From Sneathiella sp. (GTDB lineage Bacteria; Pseudomonadota; Alphaproteobacteria; Sneathiellales; Sneathiellaceae), in contig NZ_JARGOQ010000023.1 in NCBI RefSeq assembly GCF_029233945.1, forward strand, positions 1 to 47,027: a stretch of DNA of 47,027 nucleotides, written 5' to 3'. Shown piece after piece: positions 17,264-25,767 of this stretch (position 1 is the stretch's first letter; every line of letters starts with the position of its first letter). Under the pieces are notes generated by a model. That model was not told the DNA's origin, made no database searches, and worked only from the letters and a program-made list of their open reading frames with translations. The translations under genes and the position numbers were made by a program.

Positions 17264-18517
17264 TCAGACCGGCTGGATCAGGTAATGCCGCTTCTTGCCC
17301 GCCGAAAGCTTGATCCGCCCGTCCGCGTCGAGGGCGTCGAGAGTGAGGACAGCTTTCTCATCGGCAATTTTCTCGTCATTCACGCGGGCGCCGCCGCCCT
17401 TGATCAATTTCCGCGCTTCGGAATTTGACTGCGCCAGGCCCGTCCGCTGAAATAATGTCGCGGCGGGAATACCCTCCGCCAGCTCCGCCTTCGGGATTTC
17501 CAGTGTCGGCAGGCCTTCCGCGGTCTGCCCCATCTCAAAGGTCTGGCGCGCGGTTTCGGCGGCGGCCTCGGCGGCCTGCTTGCCATGGGCCATCTCGGTG
17601 CAGGCATCGGCGAGGATTTTCTTCGCCTCGTTCAGCTCCGCCCCGTCGAGACTTTCCAGACGCGCCACCTCATCCATCGGGATTTCAGTGAACAGCCGGA
17701 GGAACTTGCCGACATCGGCGTCTTCGGTGTTGCGCCAGAACTGCCAGTAGTCATAGGCCGAGAGCATCTCCTCATTGAGCCAGATGGCGCCGCCCGCCGT
17801 CTTGCCCATCTTCGCGCCCGAGGAGGTGGTGAGCAAGGGCGAGGTCATCCCGAACAGCGAGAAGCCGTTGGTCCGGCGGCCCAACTCGACGCCGTTGACG
17901 ATATTGCCCCACTGATCGGAGCCGCCAAGTTGCAGGCTGCAATTGTAGTTCTTCTTGAGCTCAACGAAATCATAGGCCTGCAGGATCATGTAGTTGAATT
18001 CGAGGAAGGTCATCGATTCCTCGCGTTCCAGCCGGAGCTTCACGCTGTCAAACGACAGCATCCGGTTGATCGAGAAATGCGGCCCGTATTCGCGTAAGAA
18101 CGGGATGTACTCGATCTTGTCGAGCCAGTCCGCGTTATTGACCATGATCGCGTCCGTCGGGCCATCCCCGAAGGTGAGGAACTTCTCGAACACCTTCTTG
18201 ATGCCGTCCATGTTTTCCTGAATAACTTCATCGGTCACCAGCGGGCGGCTTTCGTCGCGCCCCGTCGGGTCGCCGACCTTCGTCGTCCCGCCGCCCATCA
18301 GCACGATCGGCTTATGCCCGGCCTGTTGCAGGCGCCGCAGGATCATGATCTGCATCAAGCTGCCCGCATGAAGGCTTTTCGCCGTACAGTCAAAACCGAT
18401 ATAGGCGGTCACGATCTCGTCAGCAAAAGCTTTATCCAGCGCGTCTAAATCTGTACATTGATGCAGGTAGCCGCGTTCAGTGAAGACTTTCAGGAAGTCG
18501 GAGCGTAATTCGGTCAT
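17264..18517 (-). CDS. tyrS: Tyrosyl-tRNA synthetase
   Basis: A 417-residue class I synthetase that charges tRNA-Tyr. The nucleotide-binding motif is [11 protein letters not shown] (HIGH variant), substrate-site sequence [14 protein letters not shown] follows, and the mobile loop is [11 protein letters not shown]. The C-terminal S4 domain reads [23 protein letters not shown] chose the ATG at 18517 ([12 protein letters not shown]), which gives the common alphaproteobacterial length; an in-frame ATG at 18556 would add 13 residues unlike the family. The gene is divergent from anmK, with about 80 bp between starts, a frequent arrangement in this class. Confidence 0.96.
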   Translation of the reverse strand: MTELRSDFLKVFTERGYLHQCTDLDALDKAFADEIVTAYIGFDCTAKSLHAGSLMQIMILRRLQQAGHKPIVLMGGGTTKVGDPTGRDESRPLVTDEVIQENMDGIKKVFEKFLTFGDGPTDAIMVNNADWLDKIEYIPFLREYGPHFSINRMLSFDSVKLRLEREESMTFLEFNYMILQAYDFVELKKNYNCSLQLGGSDQWGNIVNGVELGRRTNGFSLFGMTSPLLTTSSGAKMGKTAGGAIWLNEEMLSAYDYWQFWRNTEDADVGKFLRLFTEIPMDEVARLESLDGAELNEAKKILADACTEMAHGKQAAEAAAETARQTFEMGQTAEGLPTLEIPKAELAEGIPAATLFQRTGLAQSNSEARKLIKGGGARVNDEKIADEKAVLTLDALDADGRIKLSAGKKRHYLIQPV

Positions 18518-18600
18518 GGGACGTAATTCTGTTCTATTGAGGTTCAAGAGCGCCATCGTTTAGCACATATGAGGCGCATTTTAAAAGTGCGGGATAGCAT

Positions 18601-19722
18601 ATGACGTCAATTAAGCAAAATCAGGGTGAAAACACGCCGCTTCGCGCCCTTGGATTGATGAGCGGCACGTCGCTCGACGGCATCGATGCCGCGATTATCG
18701 AGACCGACGGGATTGAGGTTTTTACCCATGGTCCCGTTCGCTCCACCCCTTATGAGCCGGAATTCCGGGCGCAGCTGCGCGAGGTTCTGGGCAAAGACGC
18801 GGCGCCCGATGGCCTGATCACCGACTTCACCAAGGCGCAGGCGGAGTTTGTCCTCGCATTGCTGGCGGCGAATAACCTCTCCCCCGCCGATATCGACCTG
18901 ATCGGTTTTCACGGGCAGACGATTTTTCATGATCCCGCCAACCGCCTGACCGTACAGATGGGCGATGGCGCGCTGATGGCGGAACTGACGGGGATCGATA
19001 CGGTCGCTGAATTCCGCCACGCGGATGTCGCTGCGGGCGGGGAGGGGGCGCCCTTTGCGCCGCTCTATCACCGGGCGCTGGCAACGGAACTCGAAGGGCC
19101 GCTCGCCGTGCTTAATCTCGGCGGGGTCGGCAATGTCACCTATATTGACGGGGAGACGGTGCTGGCCTTCGATACCGGGCCCGCGAACGCGCTCCTTGAT
19201 GACTGGGTATTGACCCATACGGGCCAGCCCTTTGATGAAGGCGGCAAGATCGCCGCCGCCGGTCTGGTGAATGAGGTTGTTCTCGCGACACTTCTCGATA
19301 ACCCCTATTTCGACCAGAGGCCGCCCAAAAGCCTTGACCGGGATGAATTCCCGGTGGCGGCGGCGATCAATGGCCTCGGGCTGGAGGAAGGGGCGGCGAC
19401 CTTGCTGCATTTCACGAGCGAGAGCCTCCGCCGCGCGCTGGCCCATCTGCCCGGAAAGCCCGCGCGCTGGCTGCTGACCGGCGGCGGGCGCAAGAACCCG
19501 GCGCTGGTGCAGGCGATTGAGGCGGTGGTGCAAGTCCCGGTCGAACCGGTGGAGGCGGTCGGCTGGCGCGGCGATGATCTGGAGGCGGAGGCCTTCGCCT
19601 TCCTCGCCGTGCGGTCGGTACGCGGCCTTCCCTTAAGCCTGCCAACGACGACAGGCGTACCGGAGCCGATGACGGGCGGGCAATTTTATCCTGCGCCGTC
19701 CAAAAAACGGGTCTCGGCGTAA
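18601..19722 (+). CDS. anmK: Anhydro-N-acetylmuramic acid kinase
   Basis: A 373-residue kinase that phosphorylates and opens 1,6-anhydro-MurNAc during cell-wall recycling, yielding MurNAc-6-phosphate. Signature motifs are GLMSGTSLDGIDAAIIETDG, GFHGQTIFHDP, the adenosine-site region LNLGGVGNVTYI and FDTGPANALLDDW, and LTGGGRKNP near residue 297. The length matches the family. The gene is monocistronic and divergent from tyrS. Its 3' end is only 4 bp from the convergent hydrolase gene, with no room for a separate terminator. Confidence 0.97.
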   Translation: MTSIKQNQGENTPLRALGLMSGTSLDGIDAAIIETDGIEVFTHGPVRSTPYEPEFRAQLREVLGKDAAPDGLITDFTKAQAEFVLALLAANNLSPADIDLIGFHGQTIFHDPANRLTVQMGDGALMAELTGIDTVAEFRHADVAAGGEGAPFAPLYHRALATELEGPLAVLNLGGVGNVTYIDGETVLAFDTGPANALLDDWVLTHTGQPFDEGGKIAAAGLVNEVVLATLLDNPYFDQRPPKSLDRDEFPVAAAINGLGLEEGAATLLHFTSESLRRALAHLPGKPARWLLTGGGRKNPALVQAIEAVVQVPVEPVEAVGWRGDDLEAEAFAFLAVRSVRGLPLSLPTTTGVPEPMTGGQFYPAPSKKRVSA

Positions 19723-19726
19723 GGGG

Positions 19727-20386
19727 TCAATCTTCCTCTTCGTCGTCGCCGTTCAGCCGCATATCGAGATAGTCATTGACGGAAACCATCAGCCTGTCGA
19801 GGCTGTTCTCGAAGAAATGATCGGCGTCGGGGATTTCATCATAGTGAATGGTAATGCCCTTCTGCGCCTTCAGCTTCTCGACCAGCTTCTTGATATCTTT
19901 TCGCGGCACCAGAACGTCCTTGTCGCCATGAATGATGATGCCGGATGACGGGCAGGGGGCGAGGAAGGAGAAATCATACATATTGGCGGGCGGCGCTACG
20001 GAGATGAATCCGGCCACTTCCGGACGCCGCATCAGCAACTGCATGGAAATCCAGGCGCCGAAGGAAAAGCCGCCGATCCAGACAGCGGGCGCGTTCGGGT
20101 TATGGGTTTGCATCCAGTCGAGCGCGGCGGCGGCATCGGAGAGTTCGCCCACGCCATGATCATAATCGCCCTGGCTGCGGCCGACGCCCCGGAAATTGAA
20201 GCGCAGCACCGAGAAGCCGCGCTTCTTGAAGGTGGTAAAGAGATTGTAGACGACCTTGTTATTCATCGCGCCGCCATATTGCGGATGCGGGTGGAGGATC
20301 AGGGCGAGCGGGGCATTCGGATCATCGGAATGGTGATAGCGCCCCTCAAGGCGTCCTTCGGGTCCATTAAAAATAACGTCGGGCAT
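19727..20386 (-). CDS. Small alpha/beta hydrolase
   Basis: A 219-residue alpha/beta-hydrolase of the COG2945 type. It contains LILHPHPQYGGAMNNKVV, an early oxyanion-region motif typical of this subgroup. The nucleophile elbow is GGFSFGAW (Ser in GxSxG). The later segments HGDKDVLVP (acid region) and DADHFFEN (catalytic His) complete the triad. No signal peptide is present, so it is cytosolic. The substrate is unknown. The acidic tail is NGDDEEED. It stands alone on its strand between anmK and cysE. Confidence 0.88.
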   Translation of the reverse strand: MPDVIFNGPEGRLEGRYHHSDDPNAPLALILHPHPQYGGAMNNKVVYNLFTTFKKRGFSVLRFNFRGVGRSQGDYDHGVGELSDAAAALDWMQTHNPNAPAVWIGGFSFGAWISMQLLMRRPEVAGFISVAPPANMYDFSFLAPCPSSGIIIHGDKDVLVPRKDIKKLVEKLKAQKGITIHYDEIPDADHFFENSLDRLMVSVNDYLDMRLNGDDEEED

Positions 20387-20484
20387 TTCTTTTCTAATTC
20401 CTACAACAGCTTCTATTTCGAGCCGGATACACTCGGGATATGACCCATTTTTCAGCCTGCCCCGGCGAACGACTTGTCAAATGA

Positions 20485-20524
20485 ATACCAATGGTATCCT
20501 TGACGGTCCTCCCGATATGCATAT
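20485..20524. promoter_or_regulatory. Palindromes in the cysE upstream region
   Basis: ATACCA-A-TGGTAT (20485-20497) is a perfect inverted repeat, and ATATGCATAT (20515-20524) is a second palindrome 18 bp on. Both lie in the 214-bp gap ahead of cysE. They could be operators for a sulfur- or Fe-S-responsive regulator, but no regulator can be named from the sequence. Confidence 0.4.
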
Positions 20525-20600
20525 ATCTGTTAATTATGGGCGCTTTAAACCTCAGGTGAATTCCGCTACAAGAGCGGCACAATACAGAAGGTAAGGGCAA

Positions 20601-21365
20601 ATGTTCAAGCATATTAGCGAAGAAATTAGTTGCGTGATGGAGCGCGACCCCGCCGCACGGAGCCGATTGGAGGTTGCGCTGCTGTATCAGGGCTTCCACG
20701 CCATCGTCCTGCACCGCCTCGCCCATTGGCTGTGGGGCCATAAATGGCGTCTGCTTGCGCGGCTGTTTTCGCAGTTCAGCCGCTTCCTTACCGGCATTGA
20801 AATTCATCCCGGCGCGCAGATCGGCCGCAAGTTCTTTATCGACCATGGCATGGGCGTCGTGGTCGGGGAAACCTCGGAAATCGGCGATAATGTGACCCTT
20901 TATCATGATGTGACCCTGGGCGGCGTTGCCCCGTCAATCGATTCCGATGCGCAGCGCGGCGTGAAGCGCCATCCGACATTGCAGGACGGTGTGATCATTG
21001 CCTCCGGTGCGCAGATCATCGGCCCGATCACGGTCGGCAAATGTGCCCGCGTCGGCGCAAACTCGGTTGTGCTGAAAGACGTGCCGGACCATACGACGGT
21101 TGTCGGTGTTCCTGCGCGTGCGGTGAGCGCCAGCAAGAAAGACCGCCTGGATGAGAGATTCGCCGCCTATGGTGTCGGGAATCACGACCTGCCCGATCCG
21201 GTGTTCAAGGTGATGGATGGTCTGCTCGACAAGGTGCAGTCGCTGTCCATGCGCGTGGAAGAGCTGGAAAATGAGCGCCGCACCACGGCAGACGCGCCGA
21301 TTGCCCTGAAGCCGAAGAAGAAACCCACCGCCCGCGCCGCCAGCAAGGCGAAAACGGATACTTGA
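20601..21365 (+). CDS. cysE: Serine O-acetyltransferase
   Basis: A 254-residue enzyme that makes O-acetylserine, the direct precursor of cysteine. An N-terminal helical region is followed by the left-handed beta-helix hexapeptide repeats from about residue 70. The catalytic segment is [17 protein letters not shown], and [13 protein letters not shown]-like repeats continue to VVGVPAR. The C-terminal 60 residues are coiled-coil-like, then Lys/Ala-rich ([15 protein letters not shown]), an extension beyond the usual CysE end. An AAGGTAAGGGCAA ribosome binding site precedes the ATG. It is first in a plus-strand run with a cysteine desulfurase, ferredoxin and tenA. The cognate cysteine synthase gene (cysK) lies at 38.6 kb. 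Confidence 0.95.
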   Translation: MFKHISEEISCVMERDPAARSRLEVALLYQGFHAIVLHRLAHWLWGHKWRLLARLFSQFSRFLTGIEIHPGAQIGRKFFIDHGMGVVVGETSEIGDNVTLYHDVTLGGVAPSIDSDAQRGVKRHPTLQDGVIIASGAQIIGPITVGKCARVGANSVVLKDVPDHTTVVGVPARAVSASKKDRLDERFAAYGVGNHDLPDPVFKVMDGLLDKVQSLSMRVEELENERRTTADAPIALKPKKKPTARAASKAKTDT

Positions 21366-21404
21366 TCTCAACGAATGACCGCCCCGGCGGGCCTGATTGT
21401 GCTT

Positions 21405-22520
21405 ATGGCGAAACCCGTTTATCTCGATTTTAACGCGACCGCCCCAATCCGGCCCGAGGTGGTGACCGCCATGGTTGCCATGATGGAGCAGGGCGGCAAT
21501 CCGTCCTCCGTCCATCAGGCGGGGCGCACAGCGCGCAACCGGGTGGAGGAGGCGCGCAGCCTGCTCGCCCATCTTCTGGGCTGTAAAGCGCCCGAGATTG
21601 TCTTTACCTCCGGCGGGACGGAGGCGAATAACTTCGCGCTTTCCGCCTTCCCGGACAGGCCGCTCTTTATCTCCGCCGGGGAACATGATTCGGTCCTTGC
21701 CGCGGCAGGCCCCGCAATCCGGCTTCCGCTTAAAAGCGATGGCCTGCTCGATCTGGCGGCGCTTGAGACGCAATTGAGCGAGGCGGGACAGGGCGCGCTT
21801 GTCTCTATCATGCTTGCCAATAACGAGACTGGTGTGATCCAGCCGATTGCCGAGATTGCCGCCCTGGTGCAGGGGAAAGGCGGAATTTTTCATTGTGACG
21901 CCATTCAGGCGGTCGGCAAAATCCCTCTCGATTTTGCGGCGCTGGGCGTGGATATGATGTCCGTCTCGGCCCATAAATTCGGTGGGCCGCAGGGGATCGG
22001 CGCGCTGGTTATACGCGATGGCCTTGCCGTGCCGCCGCTGCTCAAAGGCGGCGGGCAGGAGCTGGGCCGCCGCGCGGGCACGGAGAATGTCGCCGGAATT
22101 GTCGGCATGGGCACGGCCGCGCGGTCGGCGATGGAGGGTCTTGAGGGTTATACGGCAATCGCCAATTTGCGCGATTCCATGGAGGCGCGGTTGCTCGAAA
22201 TCTCACCCGAAAGCCATATTTATGGCCGCAATGCGCCAAGATTACCCAACACCACGACTATTTCGATGCCGGGCGTCGCCTCCGAGCTTCAGGTTATGTC
22301 CCTCGATCTCGATGGCATTGCAGTGAGCGCAGGCTCGGCCTGTTCGTCGGGCAAGGTGAAGGCCAGCCATGTGCTTACCGCCATGGGCGCCAGCGCGGAG
22401 GAGGCGGGCGCCGCCATCCGTATCAGCCTCGGCTGGTCCACAACGCCCGATGACATCGACCGGCTTGTCGAGAGCTGGGCAAGGCTCTACCGGCGGAAAT
22501 CGCCGAAATATGCCGCCTAA
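21405..22520 (+). CDS. NifS/IscS-like cysteine desulfurase
   Basis: A PLP enzyme of about 371 residues that takes sulfur from cysteine for Fe-S clusters or tRNA thiolation. It begins MAKPVYLDFNATAPIRPEV and contains GGNPSSVHQAGR and FTSGGTEANNFAL. The PLP lysine is Lys191 in SAHKFGGPQG, and the persulfide cysteine is Cys313 in SAGSACSSGK. I chose ATG 21405; ATG 21375 would add ten residues with no better ribosome binding site. The short active-site Cys loop is of the NifS/IscS type, not SufS. No iscU or suf genes are adjacent; a ferredoxin follows at 66 bp. Confidence 0.93.
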   Translation: MAKPVYLDFNATAPIRPEVVTAMVAMMEQGGNPSSVHQAGRTARNRVEEARSLLAHLLGCKAPEIVFTSGGTEANNFALSAFPDRPLFISAGEHDSVLAAAGPAIRLPLKSDGLLDLAALETQLSEAGQGALVSIMLANNETGVIQPIAEIAALVQGKGGIFHCDAIQAVGKIPLDFAALGVDMMSVSAHKFGGPQGIGALVIRDGLAVPPLLKGGGQELGRRAGTENVAGIVGMGTAARSAMEGLEGYTAIANLRDSMEARLLEISPESHIYGRNAPRLPNTTTISMPGVASELQVMSLDLDGIAVSAGSACSSGKVKASHVLTAMGASAEEAGAAIRISLGWSTTPDDIDRLVESWARLYRRKSPKYAA

Positions 22521-22586
22521 CCTCTGGACAGGACACCGCGGGCAGGATAGGTAAAACAGGAAGAGTATTCAGGAGTTCACGCCCGT

Positions 22587-22916
22587 ATGCCGAAAATGAC
22601 TTTTATCAAGCCCGATGGCACCCGTCAGGAAGTCGATGCGCCGCTTGGCCGGACAATTCTGGAAATTGCGCATCAGAATAACATCGATCTTGAAGGCGCC
22701 TGCGAGGGGAGCCTTGCCTGTTCGACCTGCCATATCATCGTCTCGGAGGAGGATTTCGAGCGGCTGCCCGACCCGACCGAGGATGAGGAAGACATGCTCG
22801 ATCTCGCCTATGGCCTGACCCGCACCTCGCGCCTTGGCTGCCAGATTGAGATCACCGAGGAACTTGACGATCTCGTGGTGTCCTTACCCGGCGGATCGAA
22901 CAATATGATGGTATAA
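22587..22916 (+). CDS. Adrenodoxin-type [2Fe-2S] ferredoxin
   Basis: A 109-residue electron carrier. Cluster ligands are in [10 protein letters not shown] and a fourth in SRLGCQIEI, the adrenodoxin/Isc-Fdx spacing. It has the typical start [15 protein letters not shown] and the acidic partner-binding helix [14 protein letters not shown]. It is the likely electron donor in Fe-S cluster assembly or to a P450 or hydroxylase. An adrenodoxin-reductase-like gene lies less than 2 kb away on the other strand and is the natural partner. The stop codon TAA shares its last base with the ATG of tenA. Confidence 0.95.
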   Translation: MPKMTFIKPDGTRQEVDAPLGRTILEIAHQNNIDLEGACEGSLACSTCHIIVSEEDFERLPDPTEDEEDMLDLAYGLTRTSRLGCQIEITEELDDLVVSLPGGSNNMMV

Positions 22917-23584
22917 TGGCCGCGCCTCTTTTCGATCAGTTAAAGGCCGATAACGCCGACGCGTGGCAGGCCTATACCCATCATGACTTTGTTGTCGGCA
23001 TGCAGAGCGGGGAACTCCCCAAGACGGCGTTTCAGCATTACCTGAAGCAGGATTATCTCTTCCTCATACAGTTTGCGCGGGCCTATGCGCTGGCGATCTA
23101 CAAGGCCGATAACCTGACCGAGATGCGCTCGGCGCTGGCCGGGGTGAAGGCCATTCTTGAGATGGAGATGGACCTCCATGTGGGCTATTGCGCCGACTGG
23201 GGCATTGAGGCTGCGGAACTTGAAACGCTGGAGGAGGCGCCCGAGAATATCGCCTATACCCGCTTCGTGCTGGAACGCGGCATGGCGGGCGATCTGCTCG
23301 ATCTGATGGTCGCGCTGGCCCCTTGCGCCATTGGCTATGGGGAGATCGGCGCGCGGCTCTCGAAATCGCGGGAGACAAAGATCGAGGGCAACCCCTATCT
23401 CACCTGGATCGAGATGTATGCGGGCGAGGAATATCAGGCGCTGGTCGCGGATATGACGGCGGAGATTGATACGCTCGCGGTCAAGCGCTTTACCAAGGCC
23501 CGCTTCCCCGACCTCTCCAAAACCTTCGGCGTGGCCACCCGGCTGGAAGCGGATTTCTGGCAGATGGGCCTGAGCGCGGGGTAG
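22916..23584 (+). CDS. tenA: TenA family aminopyrimidine aminohydrolase (thiaminase II)
   Basis: A 222-residue all-helical enzyme that hydrolyses 4-amino-5-aminomethyl-2-methylpyrimidine, salvaging degraded thiamin. Family motifs are LPKTAFQHYLKQDYLFLIQFARAYA (split: LPKTAFQHYLKQDY, LFLIQFARAYA), the catalytic Cys in VALAPCAIGYGEIG near residue 138, and the C-terminal TRLEADFWQMGL with the late Glu. The length matches TenA. Its ATG overlaps the ferredoxin stop codon by one base (TAATG), so it is translationally coupled to an electron-transfer protein, although no thiamin synthesis gene is in the window. It ends 11 bp from the convergent phosphoesterase. Confidence 0.92.
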   Translation: MAAPLFDQLKADNADAWQAYTHHDFVVGMQSGELPKTAFQHYLKQDYLFLIQFARAYALAIYKADNLTEMRSALAGVKAILEMEMDLHVGYCADWGIEAAELETLEEAPENIAYTRFVLERGMAGDLLDLMVALAPCAIGYGEIGARLSKSRETKIEGNPYLTWIEMYAGEEYQALVADMTAEIDTLAVKRFTKARFPDLSKTFGVATRLEADFWQMGLSAG

Positions 23585-23595
23585 GCGATCGTTGC

Positions 23596-24399
23596 CTACA
23601 TCTCGCCGTCGAAGGTCCAGGCGACGTCATAATCCTTCACATAGTCGCTATGGGTGACGAGGCCGCTCTCTTCCGTCCAGTAATGCAGGAGATATTCCGG
23701 CGGCTCGAACGTGGTGCCGAGGGCGTTATTTTCGCCCAGCAACAGCCGTACCTGATGGGAGGTGGAGGGGCATGTCTGCGCAACCGTGCCGCCGACCCGC
23801 GCCTGGATGGCCCGGTGCAGATGACCGCAGAGAATGCGCTCGATATGATCATGGCGGCTCACCACCTCGGCGAAATCCGCCATATCGAGCAGGCCCATCT
23901 CATCCATACTGGTAAGTCCGGTCTTGAACGGCGGGTGATGGAGCAGGATAACCACGGGCCGCGCCGTTTCGGCCTTTAGTTCCTGATCCAGCCAGCCCAG
24001 TTGCTCCGGGCCGAGGTGACCTTGCGGCTTGCCGTGGATATTGGTGTCGAGGCAGATGAGTTTGAGCGGCCAGCCCTCCACCGTGAAGTTGAGCTTGCCC
24101 TCTTTCGGCAGATAGTCATGCTCGGGGAACATCTCCCGCAGGAGCCCGCAGTCATCATGATTGCCGGGGAGGAGATAGACCGGCATCTCGAATTCCCGGA
24201 TCACCTCGCGGAGGATGTCATATTCCTCCCGCAGGGCGGTATTCACCAGATCGCCGGTCAGGAACACGATATCGGGGCGGTTGGCGCTCGTATTGACATG
24301 CCGCGCGGCGTCGCGCAGTTTCGCGGTCGGATGATAGAGCTTGGCGAACTCGTCCTCCGGAACGGCGATATGGCAATCACTCAGCTGCGCGATCAGCAT
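23596..24399 (-). CDS. Calcineurin-like metallophosphoesterase (CpdA-like)
   Basis: A 267-residue di-metal phosphoesterase. All five metal motifs are visible: LSDCHI (D-x-H, near residue 8), LTGDLVN (GDx2N), PGNHDD, LLHHPPF and CGHLHRA. The pattern resembles class III cyclic nucleotide phosphodiesterases such as CpdA. A role in cAMP breakdown would fit the Crp-type regulator about 2.5 kb away, but the substrate is not determined by sequence. No signal peptide is present. It lies 3 bp downstream of the ferredoxin reductase gene on the same strand, so they are probably co-transcribed. Confidence 0.9.
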   Translation of the reverse strand: MLIAQLSDCHIAVPEDEFAKLYHPTAKLRDAARHVNTSANRPDIVFLTGDLVNTALREEYDILREVIREFEMPVYLLPGNHDDCGLLREMFPEHDYLPKEGKLNFTVEGWPLKLICLDTNIHGKPQGHLGPEQLGWLDQELKAETARPVVILLHHPPFKTGLTSMDEMGLLDMADFAEVVSRHDHIERILCGHLHRAIQARVGGTVAQTCPSTSHQVRLLLGENNALGTTFEPPEYLLHYWTEESGLVTHSDYVKDYDVAWTFDGEM

Positions 24400-24402
24400 G
24401 GC

Positions 24403-25737
24403 CTATCCTTCTTCCTGTACGATAGAGAGCATATCACGGGTGCGGACAAATTTCTTCCGTGGAGAGGTGCCGCCGCCGCGCGCGACTTCGGCCTGATCGA
24501 TTTTCTTCCAGTCATCGAAGGAGACGGCATGGATATTTTTCTCCCGGCACCAGGCGTCAAGCCCGGCAGGGCCCAGCTTCGCGGGATCGCCGCCGCCCTC
24601 GAAATCGGTGAGCATTTTCTCGACCACATTCTGGCTGTCGATACGGTTGGTGCCGATGGTGCCGGAGGGGCCGCGCTTCGCCCAGCCGACCACATAGAGC
24701 CCCTCGGCGACGTAGCCCTCGTCATTCTTGATGATGCCTTTTTCGACGGGCAGCCCTTCCAGTATCCCCATCTCATAGCCGATGCAGGAGACAAGCAGCT
24801 GGCAGTCGATTTCGTAGGTCTCCCCGGTGCCGACGGCCTTGCCATCGATGATCTTGTTACGTTCGAACCGGACGCCGCTGATCGCCTCATCTCCCAGAAT
24901 TTCGACCGGGCTCGCCAGAAAATCAAGATGGATGGAGCGGCCTTCGATGCCGGGGCGGATCTGCTCAAAACTGCGGAGGAGGTCGAGATTGGTGTTGACG
25001 ACTTTCTCCTCCTTTTTATCCTCGGAGGTGAATTCCTCGGGCAGGGCGGTCTTGTCCGTATAGGTCTTGGCGGAGGTCAGCTCGGCGAATTCGCCCAGCT
25101 CCTTGGAGGAGAATTGCGCATTCTCCGGCGCCCGCCGACCGACCACATGCACGCATTCAAGCGGGCTTCTGAATATTTCGCTGGCGGCATGTTCGGCCAG
25201 GTCGGAGGTGACCATTTCATCCTCCGTCCGCATCAGGATGCGCGCGACATCAAGGGCGACATTGCCGTTGCCGATGACGACCGCCGTCTCGATGTCGAGA
25301 TTGGGCACCGCGTCGCGAAATTCCGGATGGCCGTTGTACCAATAGACAAAAGTCTGCGCGCCGAAGACGCCTTCCTTGTCCTCGCCGGGGATGCCGAGGT
25401 TGCGGTCCTTCGGCGTGCCGGTCGCGATCACCACCACGTCATAAAGCTCCCTCAGCTTATCGAGCGGGATGTCGGCGGAAAGGCCGACATTGCCGACGAA
25501 GCGGACATTGCCGTTTTCCATGATCTTGTCATAGGCGCGGGTGACATTCTTGGTGGTCTGGTGATCCGGGGCGACGCCGGCGCGCACCAGCCCGTAGGGC
25601 GTGGCCAGCTTGTCGATGATATCGATCTGGCTTTCGGGGTTTTTCTTGACGATGGCGCCCGCCGTGTACATACCCGCCGGACCGGAGCCGACGATACATA
25701 TTGTTAGTTTCCCTGCAGACATTTTCCCCTGGCTCAT
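24403..25737 (-). CDS. Adrenodoxin reductase-like NADPH:ferredoxin oxidoreductase
   Basis: A 444-residue flavoenzyme that passes electrons from NADPH to ferredoxin. The FAD-binding motif GSGPAGMYTAG is at about residues 17-27, followed by YGLVRAGVAPDHQTTKN, the hallmark of the adrenodoxin reductase/FprA family. The NADPH motif is GNGNVALDVAR near residue 164, and RRAPENAQFSSKEL and WAKRGPSGTIGTNR close the family pattern. The start is residue 1 or Met6 (25722), the latter with AGGGGA directly upstream. Its likely partner is the ferredoxin at 22587. Together they form a complete NADPH-to-ferredoxin chain. Confidence 0.95.
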   Translation of the reverse strand: MSQGKMSAGKLTICIVGSGPAGMYTAGAIVKKNPESQIDIIDKLATPYGLVRAGVAPDHQTTKNVTRAYDKIMENGNVRFVGNVGLSADIPLDKLRELYDVVVIATGTPKDRNLGIPGEDKEGVFGAQTFVYWYNGHPEFRDAVPNLDIETAVVIGNGNVALDVARILMRTEDEMVTSDLAEHAASEIFRSPLECVHVVGRRAPENAQFSSKELGEFAELTSAKTYTDKTALPEEFTSEDKKEEKVVNTNLDLLRSFEQIRPGIEGRSIHLDFLASPVEILGDEAISGVRFERNKIIDGKAVGTGETYEIDCQLLVSCIGYEMGILEGLPVEKGIIKNDEGYVAEGLYVVGWAKRGPSGTIGTNRIDSQNVVEKMLTDFEGGGDPAKLGPAGLDAWCREKNIHAVSFDDWKKIDQAEVARGGGTSPRKKFVRTRDMLSIVQEEG

Positions 25738-25767
25738 TCTTGTTCTTGAACTGTTGTTTGTACGGAA

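Noticed and set aside
17404-17607. Arg/Pro-rich short ORFs within tyrS
   Set aside because: They are alternate-frame products of GC-rich coding sequence with no independent start signal.
18481-18531. Repeat of GAATTACG around the tyrS start
   Set aside because: It is a single short repeat spanning the start codon and is more likely chance than a regulatory element; it was used only to weigh the start choice.
24001-25707. 568-codon plus-strand ORF
   Set aside because: It is antisense to the metallophosphoesterase and ferredoxin reductase, both with full motif sets; long shadows are expected in GC-rich DNA.
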